Source of the DNA: Bartonella machadoae | Lineage (GTDB): Bacteria; Pseudomonadota; Alphaproteobacteria; Rhizobiales; Rhizobiaceae | DNA: 64,000 nucleotides | Assembly (NCBI RefSeq): GCF_022559585.1 | Contig: NZ_CP087114.1 | Span: 103,095 to 167,094 of the forward strand | Direction of reading: 5' to 3' | Part shown: piece after piece, positions 32,084-40,707 of the stretch | Layout of the letters: the number at the start of each line of letters is the position of its first letter | Position numbering within the stretch: the stretch's first letter is position 1 | Notes under the pieces: model-generated | What the model was told of the DNA's origin: nothing | Seen by the model: only the letters and a program-made list of their open reading frames with translations | Database searches by the model: none | Translations under genes and position numbers: made by a program

Positions 32084-32707
32084 ATGGAACAAAGAACAGC
32101 AGAATGGTTTCAAGCAAGATTAGGAAAAGTCACCGCTTCTAATGTTTACAACATCCTCAGTAAAACAGCTAAAGGATTGCCGACAAGCAAATATGAAGAC
32201 TACAAAATCAAACTCATGACAGAACGCTTAACAGGGGAAATAAGCCAATCTTATATAACCCCATCTATGCAATGGGGGATTGAACATGAAGAGGACGCCC
32301 TGAAAGAATATGAATTCATTTATGATGCCGATGTCATAAAATGCGGTTTTATACCACATCCTACCATAGAAATGGCGGGGGCTAGTCCTGATGGCTTGAT
32401 TGGTGAAGACGGTTTAGTTGAAGTCAAATGTCCACAGTCAACGACGCATCTTCGTTTTTTTATGTATGACGAGATTAAACCTGAATATATAGCGCAGATG
32501 CAATTCCAAATGGCTTGTACAGGGCGCAAATGGTGTCATTTCATTAGCTATAATCCACAATTTGTAGGCAGATCTACTGGTTTGAGGATGAAAGTCAAAC
32601 GCATCCACCGTGATGATGAACAAATTGAACAGCTTACTAAAGCAGTCGAGGTCTTTTTAGCAGAAATAGAGCAAGACATGGAGCAGATCTTGACAAAAGC
32701 TGCATAA
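32084..32707 (+). CDS. YqaJ-type phage exonuclease
   Basis: A 207-residue exonuclease of the lambda-exo/YqaJ family. The start EQRTAEWFQARLGKVTASN is diagnostic. The catalytic set is D103 (GASPDGLIG) and E113-x-K115 (LVEVKCP), with the later YIAQMQFQMACTG motif. It would resect double-stranded ends to supply 3' strands for the ERF protein. It begins one base after the ERF stop, so coupled expression is clear. A strong GC-rich hairpin follows. Confidence 0.93.
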   Translation: MEQRTAEWFQARLGKVTASNVYNILSKTAKGLPTSKYEDYKIKLMTERLTGEISQSYITPSMQWGIEHEEDALKEYEFIYDADVIKCGFIPHPTIEMAGASPDGLIGEDGLVEVKCPQSTTHLRFFMYDEIKPEYIAQMQFQMACTGRKWCHFISYNPQFVGRSTGLRMKVKRIHRDDEQIEQLTKAVEVFLAEIEQDMEQILTKAA

Positions 32708-32713
32708 CCCTAT

Positions 32714-32741
32714 GGGGGTGCTCTCTCCTCCCAGCACCCCC
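32714..32741 (+). terminator. GC-rich stem-loop after the exonuclease gene
   Basis: GGGGGTGCT (32714-32722) pairs perfectly with AGCACCCCC (32733-32741) around a 10-nt loop. It lacks a T tract, so it may act as an mRNA 3' stabiliser or a partial terminator. Confidence 0.5.
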
Positions 32742-32768
32742 GCCCTCTCACAACAACTTTCAAGAAAT

Positions 32769-32817
32769 GCGTGCTTCACGCCACAGGCAAATTGTACCTA
32801 AATTAAGGGGAATAAAC
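32769..32817 (+). promoter_or_regulatory. Repeated leader hairpin, second copy
   Basis: GCGTGCTTCACGC (32769-32781) forms a 5-bp hairpin 37 nt before the start at 32818, matching the element at 31279-31291. The stem is conserved while one loop base differs. Confidence 0.4.
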
Positions 32818-33060
32818 ATGGGACACCGTCCACCTACTATAACACAACCTGCTATTGCGCGTGCTTTAAGAGAAGCAAAAAAACAAGGAGCAGAGATCGT
32901 AGAAATAAAACCTACCGGTGAAGTGCTTATTCATATCAATAAAATCACACCTCCAACAAACATGGATAATGCTTATAGCATTGATGATTTTCCTCCGCTT
33001 GAAAATGAAGAAGCTAGTACTAAGAAAATTTGTCGCCCTGTCGACGATATAAAGTTTTAG
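32818..33060 (+). CDS. Small pre-integrase phage protein (possible excision control)
   Basis: An 80-residue protein from ATG 32818 with AAGGGG upstream. The first half (PTITQPAIARALREAKKQGAEIVEIKPTGEVLIHI) matches the small proteins found immediately before integrase genes in many alphaproteobacterial prophages. A role in excision or integrase control is likely from position only. The stop is 2 bp before the integrase ATG. Confidence 0.65.
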   Translation: MGHRPPTITQPAIARALREAKKQGAEIVEIKPTGEVLIHINKITPPTNMDNAYSIDDFPPLENEEASTKKICRPVDDIKF

Positions 33061-33062
33061 CC

Positions 33063-34106
33063 ATGCCAAAACGTCGTCCACCACATCTTGTTCGTGAACG
33101 AACGCGCCATGGTAAAATCATATGGTATGTTCGGATTGGTCATGGACCACGGTTTCGCATTGAAGGAACCTACGGAACGCAAGAGTTTGTTGACAATTAT
33201 ACAGTTGCTATTAAACAAGCACAAAGCGGCTCGTCAAAAACTATGAAGCGCACTAGACTCACAGAAGGCTCTTTTGATTGGTTGTTGCATCAATATTTAC
33301 AAAGCATGCAATGGCATAATCAATCAGAATCAACCAAAAAAGTTAAGTATAGAATTCTGAAAAATGTTTCTAAATATATTGGCGACCGTTCTTATAAAAG
33401 TATAGCAAAACAACATATCCTTGATGCCGTAGACAGAAGACGAGAGACCCCAGCCGCGGCTAAGCATTTTTTAACGGCTCTAAATGGTCTTTTTAATTGG
33501 GCGGTTGATAATGCTCTTTTAAATATAAATCCTGCCTTGAGTGTTAAAGCACCAAAAGCTTTTAATACAGAGGGATTAGCGCCATGGTTAGAAGAAGATA
33601 TTGAGAAATACTATCATCGCTGGAAATTAGGAACGCATGAACGTGTTTGGATTGACGTTCTTCTGTACACCGGCTTGCGTCGTGGTGATGCTGTTCGCAT
33701 TGGTTGGAAAGATGTTAAAGAGAATATCATTCACTTAAAAACAGAAAAGAGCCAATTTAAAACAGATGTTTTTCTACCCATTTTGCCTGAATTAGCAGAA
33801 ACTCTTAAAATTGGTCCTATTGGAAATGAAACGTTTATTTGCGGAAAAAGCGGAAATAAGCTTGTCAAAGAAAGTTTTGGTAACCTGTTTCGTGAGGCAT
33901 GTAACGCTGCAGGAATTAAAAAATCAGCCCATGGCTTAAGAAAGTTAGCAGCAACACGCGCTGCTAATGCTGGTGCTACAGTTTCACAAATGAAAGCGCT
34001 TTTTGGCTGGACAGAAGATAAAATGGCATCACTCTATACGAAAACGGCGGATAGAAAACGACTAGCAATAGAAGCCATCAAAAAGCTTCAAAAAGGTTCG
34101 GGATAG
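33063..34106 (+). CDS. Tyrosine-family phage integrase
   Basis: A 347-residue site-specific recombinase. Catalytic residues are visible: R206 (TGLRRGDAVRI), H290 and R293 (SAHGLRKLAAT), and nucleophile Y325 (MASLYTKTADRKRL). The N-terminal basic region (PKRRPPHLVRERTRHGKIIWYVR) is an arm-binding-type domain, with a core-binding domain from about residue 67. ATG 33063 directly follows the preceding stop. The attachment core is expected in the 100 bp downstream, where a tRNA-Ser 3' fragment is found. Confidence 0.95.
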   Translation: MPKRRPPHLVRERTRHGKIIWYVRIGHGPRFRIEGTYGTQEFVDNYTVAIKQAQSGSSKTMKRTRLTEGSFDWLLHQYLQSMQWHNQSESTKKVKYRILKNVSKYIGDRSYKSIAKQHILDAVDRRRETPAAAKHFLTALNGLFNWAVDNALLNINPALSVKAPKAFNTEGLAPWLEEDIEKYYHRWKLGTHERVWIDVLLYTGLRRGDAVRIGWKDVKENIIHLKTEKSQFKTDVFLPILPELAETLKIGPIGNETFICGKSGNKLVKESFGNLFREACNAAGIKKSAHGLRKLAATRAANAGATVSQMKALFGWTEDKMASLYTKTADRKRLAIEAIKKLQKGSG

Positions 34107-34544
34107 ATAGGAAAATAAGTTAAAAGAATCAAAGGATTCAAAATTCCCTAATTTCTCTATAACACCTTGATTTTATTAATATATGGCGCACCCTCTCTCT
34201 CCGCCATTTGAATCGAATCAATAGATTATAGGGAAGTTAAGGAATTCTGCGTCTTTTGATTCAATCGCTTCACTTTTTATTTATCTCAAACCTTTCTTAT
34301 TATTTCTATCGCTAGTCGTTTTTTATCGGTAGTTTTAGTGTAGAGCGATGCTATTTTATCTACTGTCCAGCTAGAAAGTGCGTTCATTTGCAAAACTTTA
34401 ATATCTACATTGGTTACGTCGTGTTTATGATAAAATAAAAAATTCAAAAGCCTCCAAAGAGAGAAATTTTGTGTTCTTACATTTTAATGCATTAAAACAT
34501 AGAACTATGGGGTAGATTCTGATGGAGCTACGAGGGAATCATTG
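34107..34544. other. Prophage right junction and promoter region of the MFS gene
   Basis: No gene is visible. It holds the tRNA fragment (34184-34206) and imperfect inverted segments around it (GAATCAAA near 34127 and TTTTGATTC near 34255; ATTCCCTA near 34144 and TAGGGAA near 34229), which may be integrase arm sites. The remainder is AT-rich leader of the MFS gene with GAGGG before its ATG. Confidence 0.5.
34184..34206 (+). other. tRNA-Ser 3'-end fragment, probable attachment core (att)
   Basis: The segment ending CCCTCTCTCTCCGCCA has the form of the acceptor 3' end of a bacterial tRNA-Ser with encoded CCA. No tRNA can be folded upstream of it, so it is a fragment. Located 78 bp after the integrase stop, it fits the duplicated attachment core left by integration into a tRNA-Ser gene; the intact gene should lie at the other prophage end. 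Confidence 0.6.
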
Positions 34545-35756
34545 ATGTTAGTTTCCAATTTAAAAGAACGTGTTGCTTTATTTGAAAATAGAACTTTTCT
34601 CTATTTTACGTTGAGTGGTTTATTTGCTACATTTGGAAGTGGATTAAATTACATAGCATTGTCGTGGCTTGCCTATAATCAGACAAGTTCAATCCGTGGT
34701 GTAGCGTTGATGATGTTTTTTCTCTGGATGCCTAGCATTATTTTTTCGCCTGTTTTGGGTGTATTGGCAGATAAATACAATCGTAAAATGCAAATTATTA
34801 TTTCAAATTTGGGCAGAGGGTTACTTATCGTGGGCTGGGTGATGCTTTGGCAATTTGGCGTAAAAATTGAGTTTATATTCTTATCTGCTCTTTTAGGTAT
34901 TTTGATTTCTTTTTATATGCCATCAGCAATTCCTTTGATTCAAAGTGTTGTTCCGAAAGAACAATTGCTCAATGCAAATGCAACACTTGATATGGTTTAT
35001 GAACTTGGCACTATCTTGGGTATGGGACTAAGTGGATTTATACTCACCTATGCAGGAATAAAAGGAACTCTTCTGACAGGTGGTATATTTTGTATTATTG
35101 CTGGTTTGTTTAATTTTGCCATGAAGATCCCAAAAATCCAGAGATCTAAAAGTCAAAATCAGCAAAATTGGTGGAAAGATTACACATCATCACTTCATTA
35201 TTTTAAGCAGAATCCAGTGCTTTTTATGCCATATATAAGCCAGATGATCATTTTGACTCTTTTAATGACCATCCCTGTTATTCTGATTCCTTATACACAA
35301 GAAATTTTAAATGCGGATAGCAGTATCTTCGCAATATTTGAAGCGCTTTATTCATTAGGTGTTTTTACTGGTGCGTTTTTTTCTCCACTTTTGTGTAAAG
35401 TTTTATCGATAAGAAAAACACTCGCACTGTTATTAGCTGTTATGGCTATCGGTCTTGTCATATTGTCTGTTAATACGCATACTTTTATCGTTTTCCCTGT
35501 TTATTTCATGATCGGATTTGGGCTTGCGAGTTGGGCTCTTTCAGTTTCTTTGTCACAACTCTACTGTGATCCTGAATATCAGGGGAGATTGCAGGCAAGT
35601 TTTAATGGTATCTCTGGATGTTTTATTCTTGGAATCTATTTATTTATGGCAAGAGATACCGCAAGTTTTTCATCTCAGTTTATATACTTTCTTCAAAGTA
35701 TCATTGCGGTTGTTGGAATGTTCATTGTTCTGTTTTACAAAAATGAGAAACAATAA
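34545..35756 (+). CDS. MFS transporter (MFS_3, EntS-like exporter)
   Basis: A 403-residue membrane transporter with about 12 hydrophobic segments. MFS motif A-like residues follow the second helix (GVLADKYNRKMQIIIS). The overall pattern (FLYFTLSGLFATFGSGLNYIALSWLAYN at the N-terminus) matches the MFS_3/EntS group that exports siderophores and drugs. It is the first host gene beyond the prophage junction. GAGGG precedes ATG 34545. A decarboxylase-like/GNAT gene is encoded about 2.4 kb further on; a shared small-molecule pathway is possible but unproven. Confidence 0.85.
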   Translation: MLVSNLKERVALFENRTFLYFTLSGLFATFGSGLNYIALSWLAYNQTSSIRGVALMMFFLWMPSIIFSPVLGVLADKYNRKMQIIISNLGRGLLIVGWVMLWQFGVKIEFIFLSALLGILISFYMPSAIPLIQSVVPKEQLLNANATLDMVYELGTILGMGLSGFILTYAGIKGTLLTGGIFCIIAGLFNFAMKIPKIQRSKSQNQQNWWKDYTSSLHYFKQNPVLFMPYISQMIILTLLMTIPVILIPYTQEILNADSSIFAIFEALYSLGVFTGAFFSPLLCKVLSIRKTLALLLAVMAIGLVILSVNTHTFIVFPVYFMIGFGLASWALSVSLSQLYCDPEYQGRLQASFNGISGCFILGIYLFMARDTASFSSQFIYFLQSIIAVVGMFIVLFYKNEKQ

Positions 35757-36083
35757 TTTGCATTTAAATGCTGTAAGATCTCTGTCATTTCATAAATATT
35801 TACGATGCATTGTATAATATATTGCTTTAAAGGGTGGATGCGTGAATATTTAGGCAACATTTTATGAATAAAGCATAAATCTGATATGTGCTATAAAATG
35901 CTCGTTTTTTTTATGATAAATCACGCAAAAATGTTGATGTTCTTCTTGATTAACCTCACTTTTGTGAGAGGTTAATAATATACGATATTTTGCAAACTTT
36001 TTAAAAATCTTTGATTCCATATTTAAGCAAAGAAGGGCGTAAAGCGATAAGACAATCTCTTATCATAAGGAGGTTATATTCTA
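35757..36083. other. Intergenic region with a stem-loop
   Basis: No gene is seen. A stem-loop TTAACCTCAC with GTGAGAGGTTAA (35951-35976) lies between the two convergent genes and may act as a terminator for both. The rest is AT-rich. Confidence 0.45.
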
Positions 36084-36353
36084 TTATTTGCTCTCTTCAA
36101 AATCCATATGCATAACGGTATTTGCCTCCTCTTCATTGGAAAGAGGCATTCTGCGACGATGTAAAGTTTGTACGATTTCTTTTCTCAAAACCGCATCTGC
36201 TTCGCTTAAACGGTGAATACTCAATTCTAATTCAAGAGATAACGCTAAATCTACACATAATTTAAGTTGTTCTCCAATGTCAAAACCGCGTTGATAGTCG
36301 TCATAAAGACCAACAAGCGTATCGGATAATTCTTTATCGCATAAAGGGGGCAT
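36084..36353 (-). CDS. Hypothetical small helical protein
   Basis: An 89-residue protein with a good ribosome site (GGAGAC). It is predicted mostly helical (LSDTLVGLYDDYQRGFDIGEQLKLCVDLALSLELELSIHR-like pattern), with an R-rich patch (LHRRRMPLSNEEE). No family is recognised. It is placed after a convergent stem-loop and is likely a monocistronic host gene. Confidence 0.55.
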   Translation of the reverse strand: MPPLCDKELSDTLVGLYDDYQRGFDIGEQLKLCVDLALSLELELSIHRLSEADAVLRKEIVQTLHRRRMPLSNEEEANTVMHMDFEESK

Positions 36354-36448
36354 ACCAATGTCTCCACATCACGGTTTTTCATACAGCTTTGGTAGGTACT
36401 CTTTTATTATCATCATCAAAAATTGTTATGCATATCAATATCACAGTT

Positions 36449-36718
36449 TTATAAATTTTGACACAAAACACTAACTTTTAAGCCAATATTTGTAAGAAAC
36501 TTTATTGTTTCAAAATTTTCAATTTCCTCATTATTTATGCGTATTGCAATATTTTTACTATAAGGTCTACGATATTTAAAACGCATTATTGCCACATGGC
36601 TTTTAATTTGTGTATAAGATAGATGATTTTGATGGTAAAAATGCCTTGCAAGTCTATCATTATCAACCAAATCCAACCCAATATTATTAATATCAATGAA
36701 GTGATAGAATTGCATCAT
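36449..36718 (-). CDS. Doubtful small reading frame
   Basis: An 89-codon AT-rich frame, beginning MMQFYHFIDINNIGLD, without a ribosome site and with no recognised family. Composition is biased to N, I and K, as expected from random AT-rich DNA. It could be a remnant of a longer gene. Listed only for completeness. Confidence 0.25.
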   Translation of the reverse strand: MMQFYHFIDINNIGLDLVDNDRLARHFYHQNHLSYTQIKSHVAIMRFKYRRPYSKNIAIRINNEEIENFETIKFLTNIGLKVSVLCQNL

Positions 36719-36889
36719 TGATGCGTCTTTGTCTTCGTTAATAATGAGCAGTTACGCCTTTTTATCCGCTTTCTTTTATTATCAATGGTGTGGATTGAAA
36801 GAGCTTGTAAACATTTCACTTCTGAATTAATAATCCCGTTTTTTTAGAAAAATCATGCATTTTATTCATTTTATATTGATTTTTAGATA

Positions 36890-37880
36890 GTGATAGACTT
36901 CTATCATTATGCAAATGAGAAAGCTATGGCAAATACGTTTAACACGCATATTCTGAGGTTTAAGCAGTGTTATTGCACAGTATAGAATGAACACTATAAA
37001 CCGCATGAAGTTTCTTACGACCTTGATAATGTAGAGGTAACTTTAGAGAGAGTAGTCCACAAAAGTCTGTTTAACGGGTAGGTCAATAAATCAACAGTCG
37101 TGCATTTAAGTTTTTATTGGTTCATGTTCAGATGTTTTTGGCATTGGATAATGGTATTTGGTAAACTTTTATGAGTGATACCAAGATTATATTCCTGTAG
37201 TAGGTTTGAAAAAATACTATTGTAATCGCATGTTGGTACGATTGTCATAACTTTTACTTCTGCTTAAATAGATACTAAACACCTCTTTGTTATGGGATTT
37301 TATGTATAATAACCATCTTTTAAGGGGGGTAAAGGTATGGTTCAAGTATTGCAGTATAACAATGCAATATTTGCATGCATTATTGTCATTGTTTGGCAAA
37401 AAAGAAATTGAACCAAAAACAGAATAGGCGAAACGGTTACACTCGAGACAAAAAAACTTACAATTTCATCGGAATTAGATAGCTATTCATTTAGATATTA
37501 ATAAAGAAATTTATGCCTACACTGAAAGAGGTACGATCTTATTAATGTAAGATTTTTAGCTGCTTCATCTCAGAAATTAAAGGCTGACTTGGCTAATGAC
37601 AGATGATGGTGGAATATTGACAGATATGACAAAAGCGAAAGCGGTGGTTTTTAAACTACAAGCTCTTCCTAGAGGGGTGATGATTAGTTTATACGTTCTA
37701 TTATGATATCAGGATAACACTTTTTCCTGAAGATGCAGCAGAATGAACAGTAGGATTTTATAGAAAGTTGTGGAGCTTATTCAAAATATTAACAACATGG
37801 AGGAATGTGAAGCAACTTTACCACTTTTAAAACTGCATTTAAAACATCAAGTTGAGGCTAAAAAAGTATAAAAAGCGACG
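36890..37880 (+). pseudogene. Decayed coding sequence, possibly phage tail genes
   Basis: The stretch contains short protein-like runs broken by stops and frame changes: near 36990, NEHYKPHEVSYDLDNVEVTL; near 37430, ETVTLETKKL; near 37600, MTDDGGILTDMTKAKAVVF; near 37800, MEECEATLPLLKLHLKH. None can be joined into an open frame. The order and style are reminiscent of phage tail-tube and tail-assembly genes, but this is a guess. No intact gene is seen between 36719 and 38126. Confidence 0.35.
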
Positions 37881-38126
37881 ACATAAGGTTCTGATGAGCA
37901 GTTTTCTAAAATGAAAGTATCGTTTGATGTTTTCTTGTAAAAACCTCATTTGCACAACCGCATATATTTCTCTTTTGCTTTGTCCCATTGAGTACAAAAT
38001 TAATGTCAAACGATATATTTTGATCCACGTAATTTTTTTTGTCTCTTGTGCATATTTTTATAGTTTTTGAACGCGAAAACAGATTTATACAACAATACAT
38101 TAATTCATATATTTGCGACGTATGCG

Positions 38127-39899
38127 TTAGTTATCAGGCGAAATCCAGCTATAAATATTCTGATCGTGAAAAACACCATTTAAATATTCGGCTTGTTTAA
38201 ATGTGCCTTCAAACTCAAAGCCGCAACGCTTGGCAACAGCATTGCTTTTTTGGTTAGCGGTAGCACATTTTATGACAAATCGTTTGAGAAAATGATGTGA
38301 AGAGTAATGTTTTACAAGAGTTCTTATCGCTCGTGTAATAATACCATTACCTTGCGCTTTTCTATCAAGCCAGTATCCAATATATCCGGTTTTATTTTCA
38401 TGATCGATGGTGTTGAAAGAAAGTAAACCTACAGGATGTTCCTTAAACAAAATAACATAAGTTTTTCCTTCGTCCTTTTGATGTGCCAGAAAACAGGAGT
38501 CAAGAAAATTGGCTGTATCATTTTCGTGGTTAACAAAACGTGGCCATGCCATAAATTTGCTGAAATATTCTCTGTTGCAATGAATGCTTTCGTAGAGAGC
38601 AGGAGCAAATTTTCTTGATGGTGTTGTAAGCCGGATATTATCATCGACATAAAGATTTTCTTCGTTGTGTAGTAAATCTTTGGAAAGTGCAGACAAGGTG
38701 GGAGAAGGCATTCTCGCGGTAAGGATATTTCCTTTTAACCAGACGTAAATTGGTAGTCTTTTGCATAACCATTCGTTAGTAGTTTGCATATCATAAGAAC
38801 GACATCCCCTTATTAAAAAATGCTGACCTTCTTTTAAACCATGATTTTTTTCTAAACACAGATAGTTATTACAACAGATAAATCTGGTCAGAATTTGTTC
38901 ATTATCACTTGGATTTTTATTCAAATCATCCAACAATGTGAGAGGATGAGGTAGATTGTATAGTGAAGGGATCTGGTTGATGTTGAGATTAGTTTGTATG
39001 ATTTGAACACCATCATGGTGCTTATAACCAATGGTTTTTCCAACAGCATAACTATTTTTTTCTATCAAGGAGTAGTTTGGTTTAAAAATCAATTTCCATT
39101 TTTTAAGCAGATCTGGATCATAACTCTTCAAAACATCATGAATGCTATGGAAGAAGGATTCTGAATTACAAACTTTATGTTCTGGAGAAGATGCAATACA
39201 ATCAGCAAGAAAAGTGTTATTGATATAGAGATACCCTGATGATGGCATATATTCGACAAGAAAGGAAAGCCAATCACTCAGAGGATTCAAACTTATTGCA
39301 GAATGTTCCACGTTGGAGTCAATGTGAAAGTGAAAGCCTTTCAGATAAATGTACTCAGATTTGGATAATAAAGGCAAAATATCTCTGATATATTCTTCTT
39401 TTGTAATCCCAAAACAGGGGCTTTTATCCTTTCGGTAAGAATGAGAGAGCTTAATACTAACGCCATAGCGTTTACCCTTGTTTGCAGCCAAACTCATAAG
39501 TTCGTGAAACGCGTTTATGGTCTCTACATTAATGGGTGCGTTTTTTTTCAATGTAAGAGACATGTCTTCAGTCGTTTTGAAGGAGCCATCTAAAATAATG
39601 CGATCATCAGGAAATCCTATGGCTGAGGCGAGTCTCCATTCATCAGCAGAGCAAACTTCAACGTTCAATCCTTTTTCTGCTAGCAATCGGAAAAAAATGC
39701 CAAGTGAACAGGATTGAAGAGAGACAGCAATGCTAGCATTAGCAAAGTATTTCTTGCTCGCTAATATGATTTTTTCCATTTCCACCAAAGTATTATCGGC
39801 ATCAAAAAGAAAAAAAGGAAGATCACTATGTTTTGGGCGATTGATAATTTCTATTGCAGTTTGAATGATATGTTTTGAAATTATTTTTTGCGTTATCAT
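38127..39899 (-). CDS. PLP-decarboxylase-like domain fused to a GNAT acetyltransferase
   Basis: A 590-residue two-domain protein. Residues about 25-400 follow the fold-III ornithine/diaminopimelate decarboxylase pattern: LPFFLFDADNTLVEMEKII, GLNVEVCSADEWRLA, KGFHFHIDS (H190, H192), and a RGCRSYDM segment. The expected cofactor lysine of the AVKAN motif is replaced by S60 (IAVSLQS), so this half is probably not a normal PLP enzyme. Residues about 415-588 are a RimJ/RimL-type GNAT (GLLSFNTIDHENKTGYIGYWLD, AQGNGIITRAIRTLV, NAVAKRCGFEFEGTFKQAE). A good ribosome site (GGGGGG) precedes it. The substrate is unknown. Confidence 0.75.
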   Translation of the reverse strand: MITQKIISKHIIQTAIEIINRPKHSDLPFFLFDADNTLVEMEKIILASKKYFANASIAVSLQSCSLGIFFRLLAEKGLNVEVCSADEWRLASAIGFPDDRIILDGSFKTTEDMSLTLKKNAPINVETINAFHELMSLAANKGKRYGVSIKLSHSYRKDKSPCFGITKEEYIRDILPLLSKSEYIYLKGFHFHIDSNVEHSAISLNPLSDWLSFLVEYMPSSGYLYINNTFLADCIASSPEHKVCNSESFFHSIHDVLKSYDPDLLKKWKLIFKPNYSLIEKNSYAVGKTIGYKHHDGVQIIQTNLNINQIPSLYNLPHPLTLLDDLNKNPSDNEQILTRFICCNNYLCLEKNHGLKEGQHFLIRGCRSYDMQTTNEWLCKRLPIYVWLKGNILTARMPSPTLSALSKDLLHNEENLYVDDNIRLTTPSRKFAPALYESIHCNREYFSKFMAWPRFVNHENDTANFLDSCFLAHQKDEGKTYVILFKEHPVGLLSFNTIDHENKTGYIGYWLDRKAQGNGIITRAIRTLVKHYSSHHFLKRFVIKCATANQKSNAVAKRCGFEFEGTFKQAEYLNGVFHDQNIYSWISPDN

Positions 39900-40707
39900 T
39901 AAATTCCCCCCTGCAAGCTATGTTCAGTATTCAGCTCTTCATCAATAAATAAAAACCATTCGTATAATATACCATATGTAATAATAGTCTATAGAATAGA
40001 TAAATATCTGTTACTTCTGATAAAGATAGAACTCTTCGTCTTTAGAATATGTATCAAGCAATTTCATTTAAAAAAGCACCGGCATCTCATATTCTAAAAT
40101 TGTATAGACCTTATAAGGAGAATTTATACTTTTTTCCACACGCTATTCGGGCACTTTTAAAAAGAGCAAATTGTTTCGTATTTTAGCTTTTTAAAGTAAA
40201 TTTAAGGGTTGTATCTGGCAGAGAAGATATAACAATATAGAATTTCAGGTATTTTGTATGAATTTTATGAACTTATACCATACTATCATACTATGTATTG
40301 TTTCATTTTTATAAAGTCTCATTTTTAAAATCAATAAAAAAATATTTAATTGTACTCTTGCCATTTTGTTTGTGCGCTTTATCTGAAAAATAAATTGCTC
40401 TTTAATTAGGAGCCCGTTTTTTATAAAAAGCGGATTATGCTATTTATTGATGGAGGTTACACCATAGTTTACCAGTAGAGTGCCATTTGGGGTTTGAATT
40501 CCTTTTAGAGGGGGGGCATCCAACATCTATCTTTTCAAAGGTTTTAAGACGACACTGAGATTATTCTGAGTGTTGAGGTGATATCTTTTGTTTTTTTATT
40601 TTTTTAGCGCGCAAAGGTGATTTTGCGAAGTGTTTTTTGTTGCCTGTTGTGGCGGAGCTGAACTTTGTTTTGGCATTTAAAGTGTTCTCTATATTAAGGG
40701 GTTTGTT
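39900..40707. other. Intergenic region upstream of the first adhesin
   Basis: About 800 bp without a convincing gene, separating a divergent gene from the first adhesin. An AT-rich hairpin (CCGTTTTTTATAAAAAGCGG, 40414-40433) is present, and AAGGGG precedes the adhesin ATG. A long untranslated, regulated leader would be typical of badA-like genes, but I could not define a promoter. Confidence 0.45.

Noticed and set aside
34117..34206. Complete tRNA-Ser gene
   Set aside because: Only the acceptor 3' end is present; the upstream 70 bases cannot form D, anticodon and variable arms.
37217..38100. Short - strand frames of 60-64 codons
   Set aside because: AT-rich, no ribosome sites, no recognisable pattern; probably chance frames in decayed DNA.
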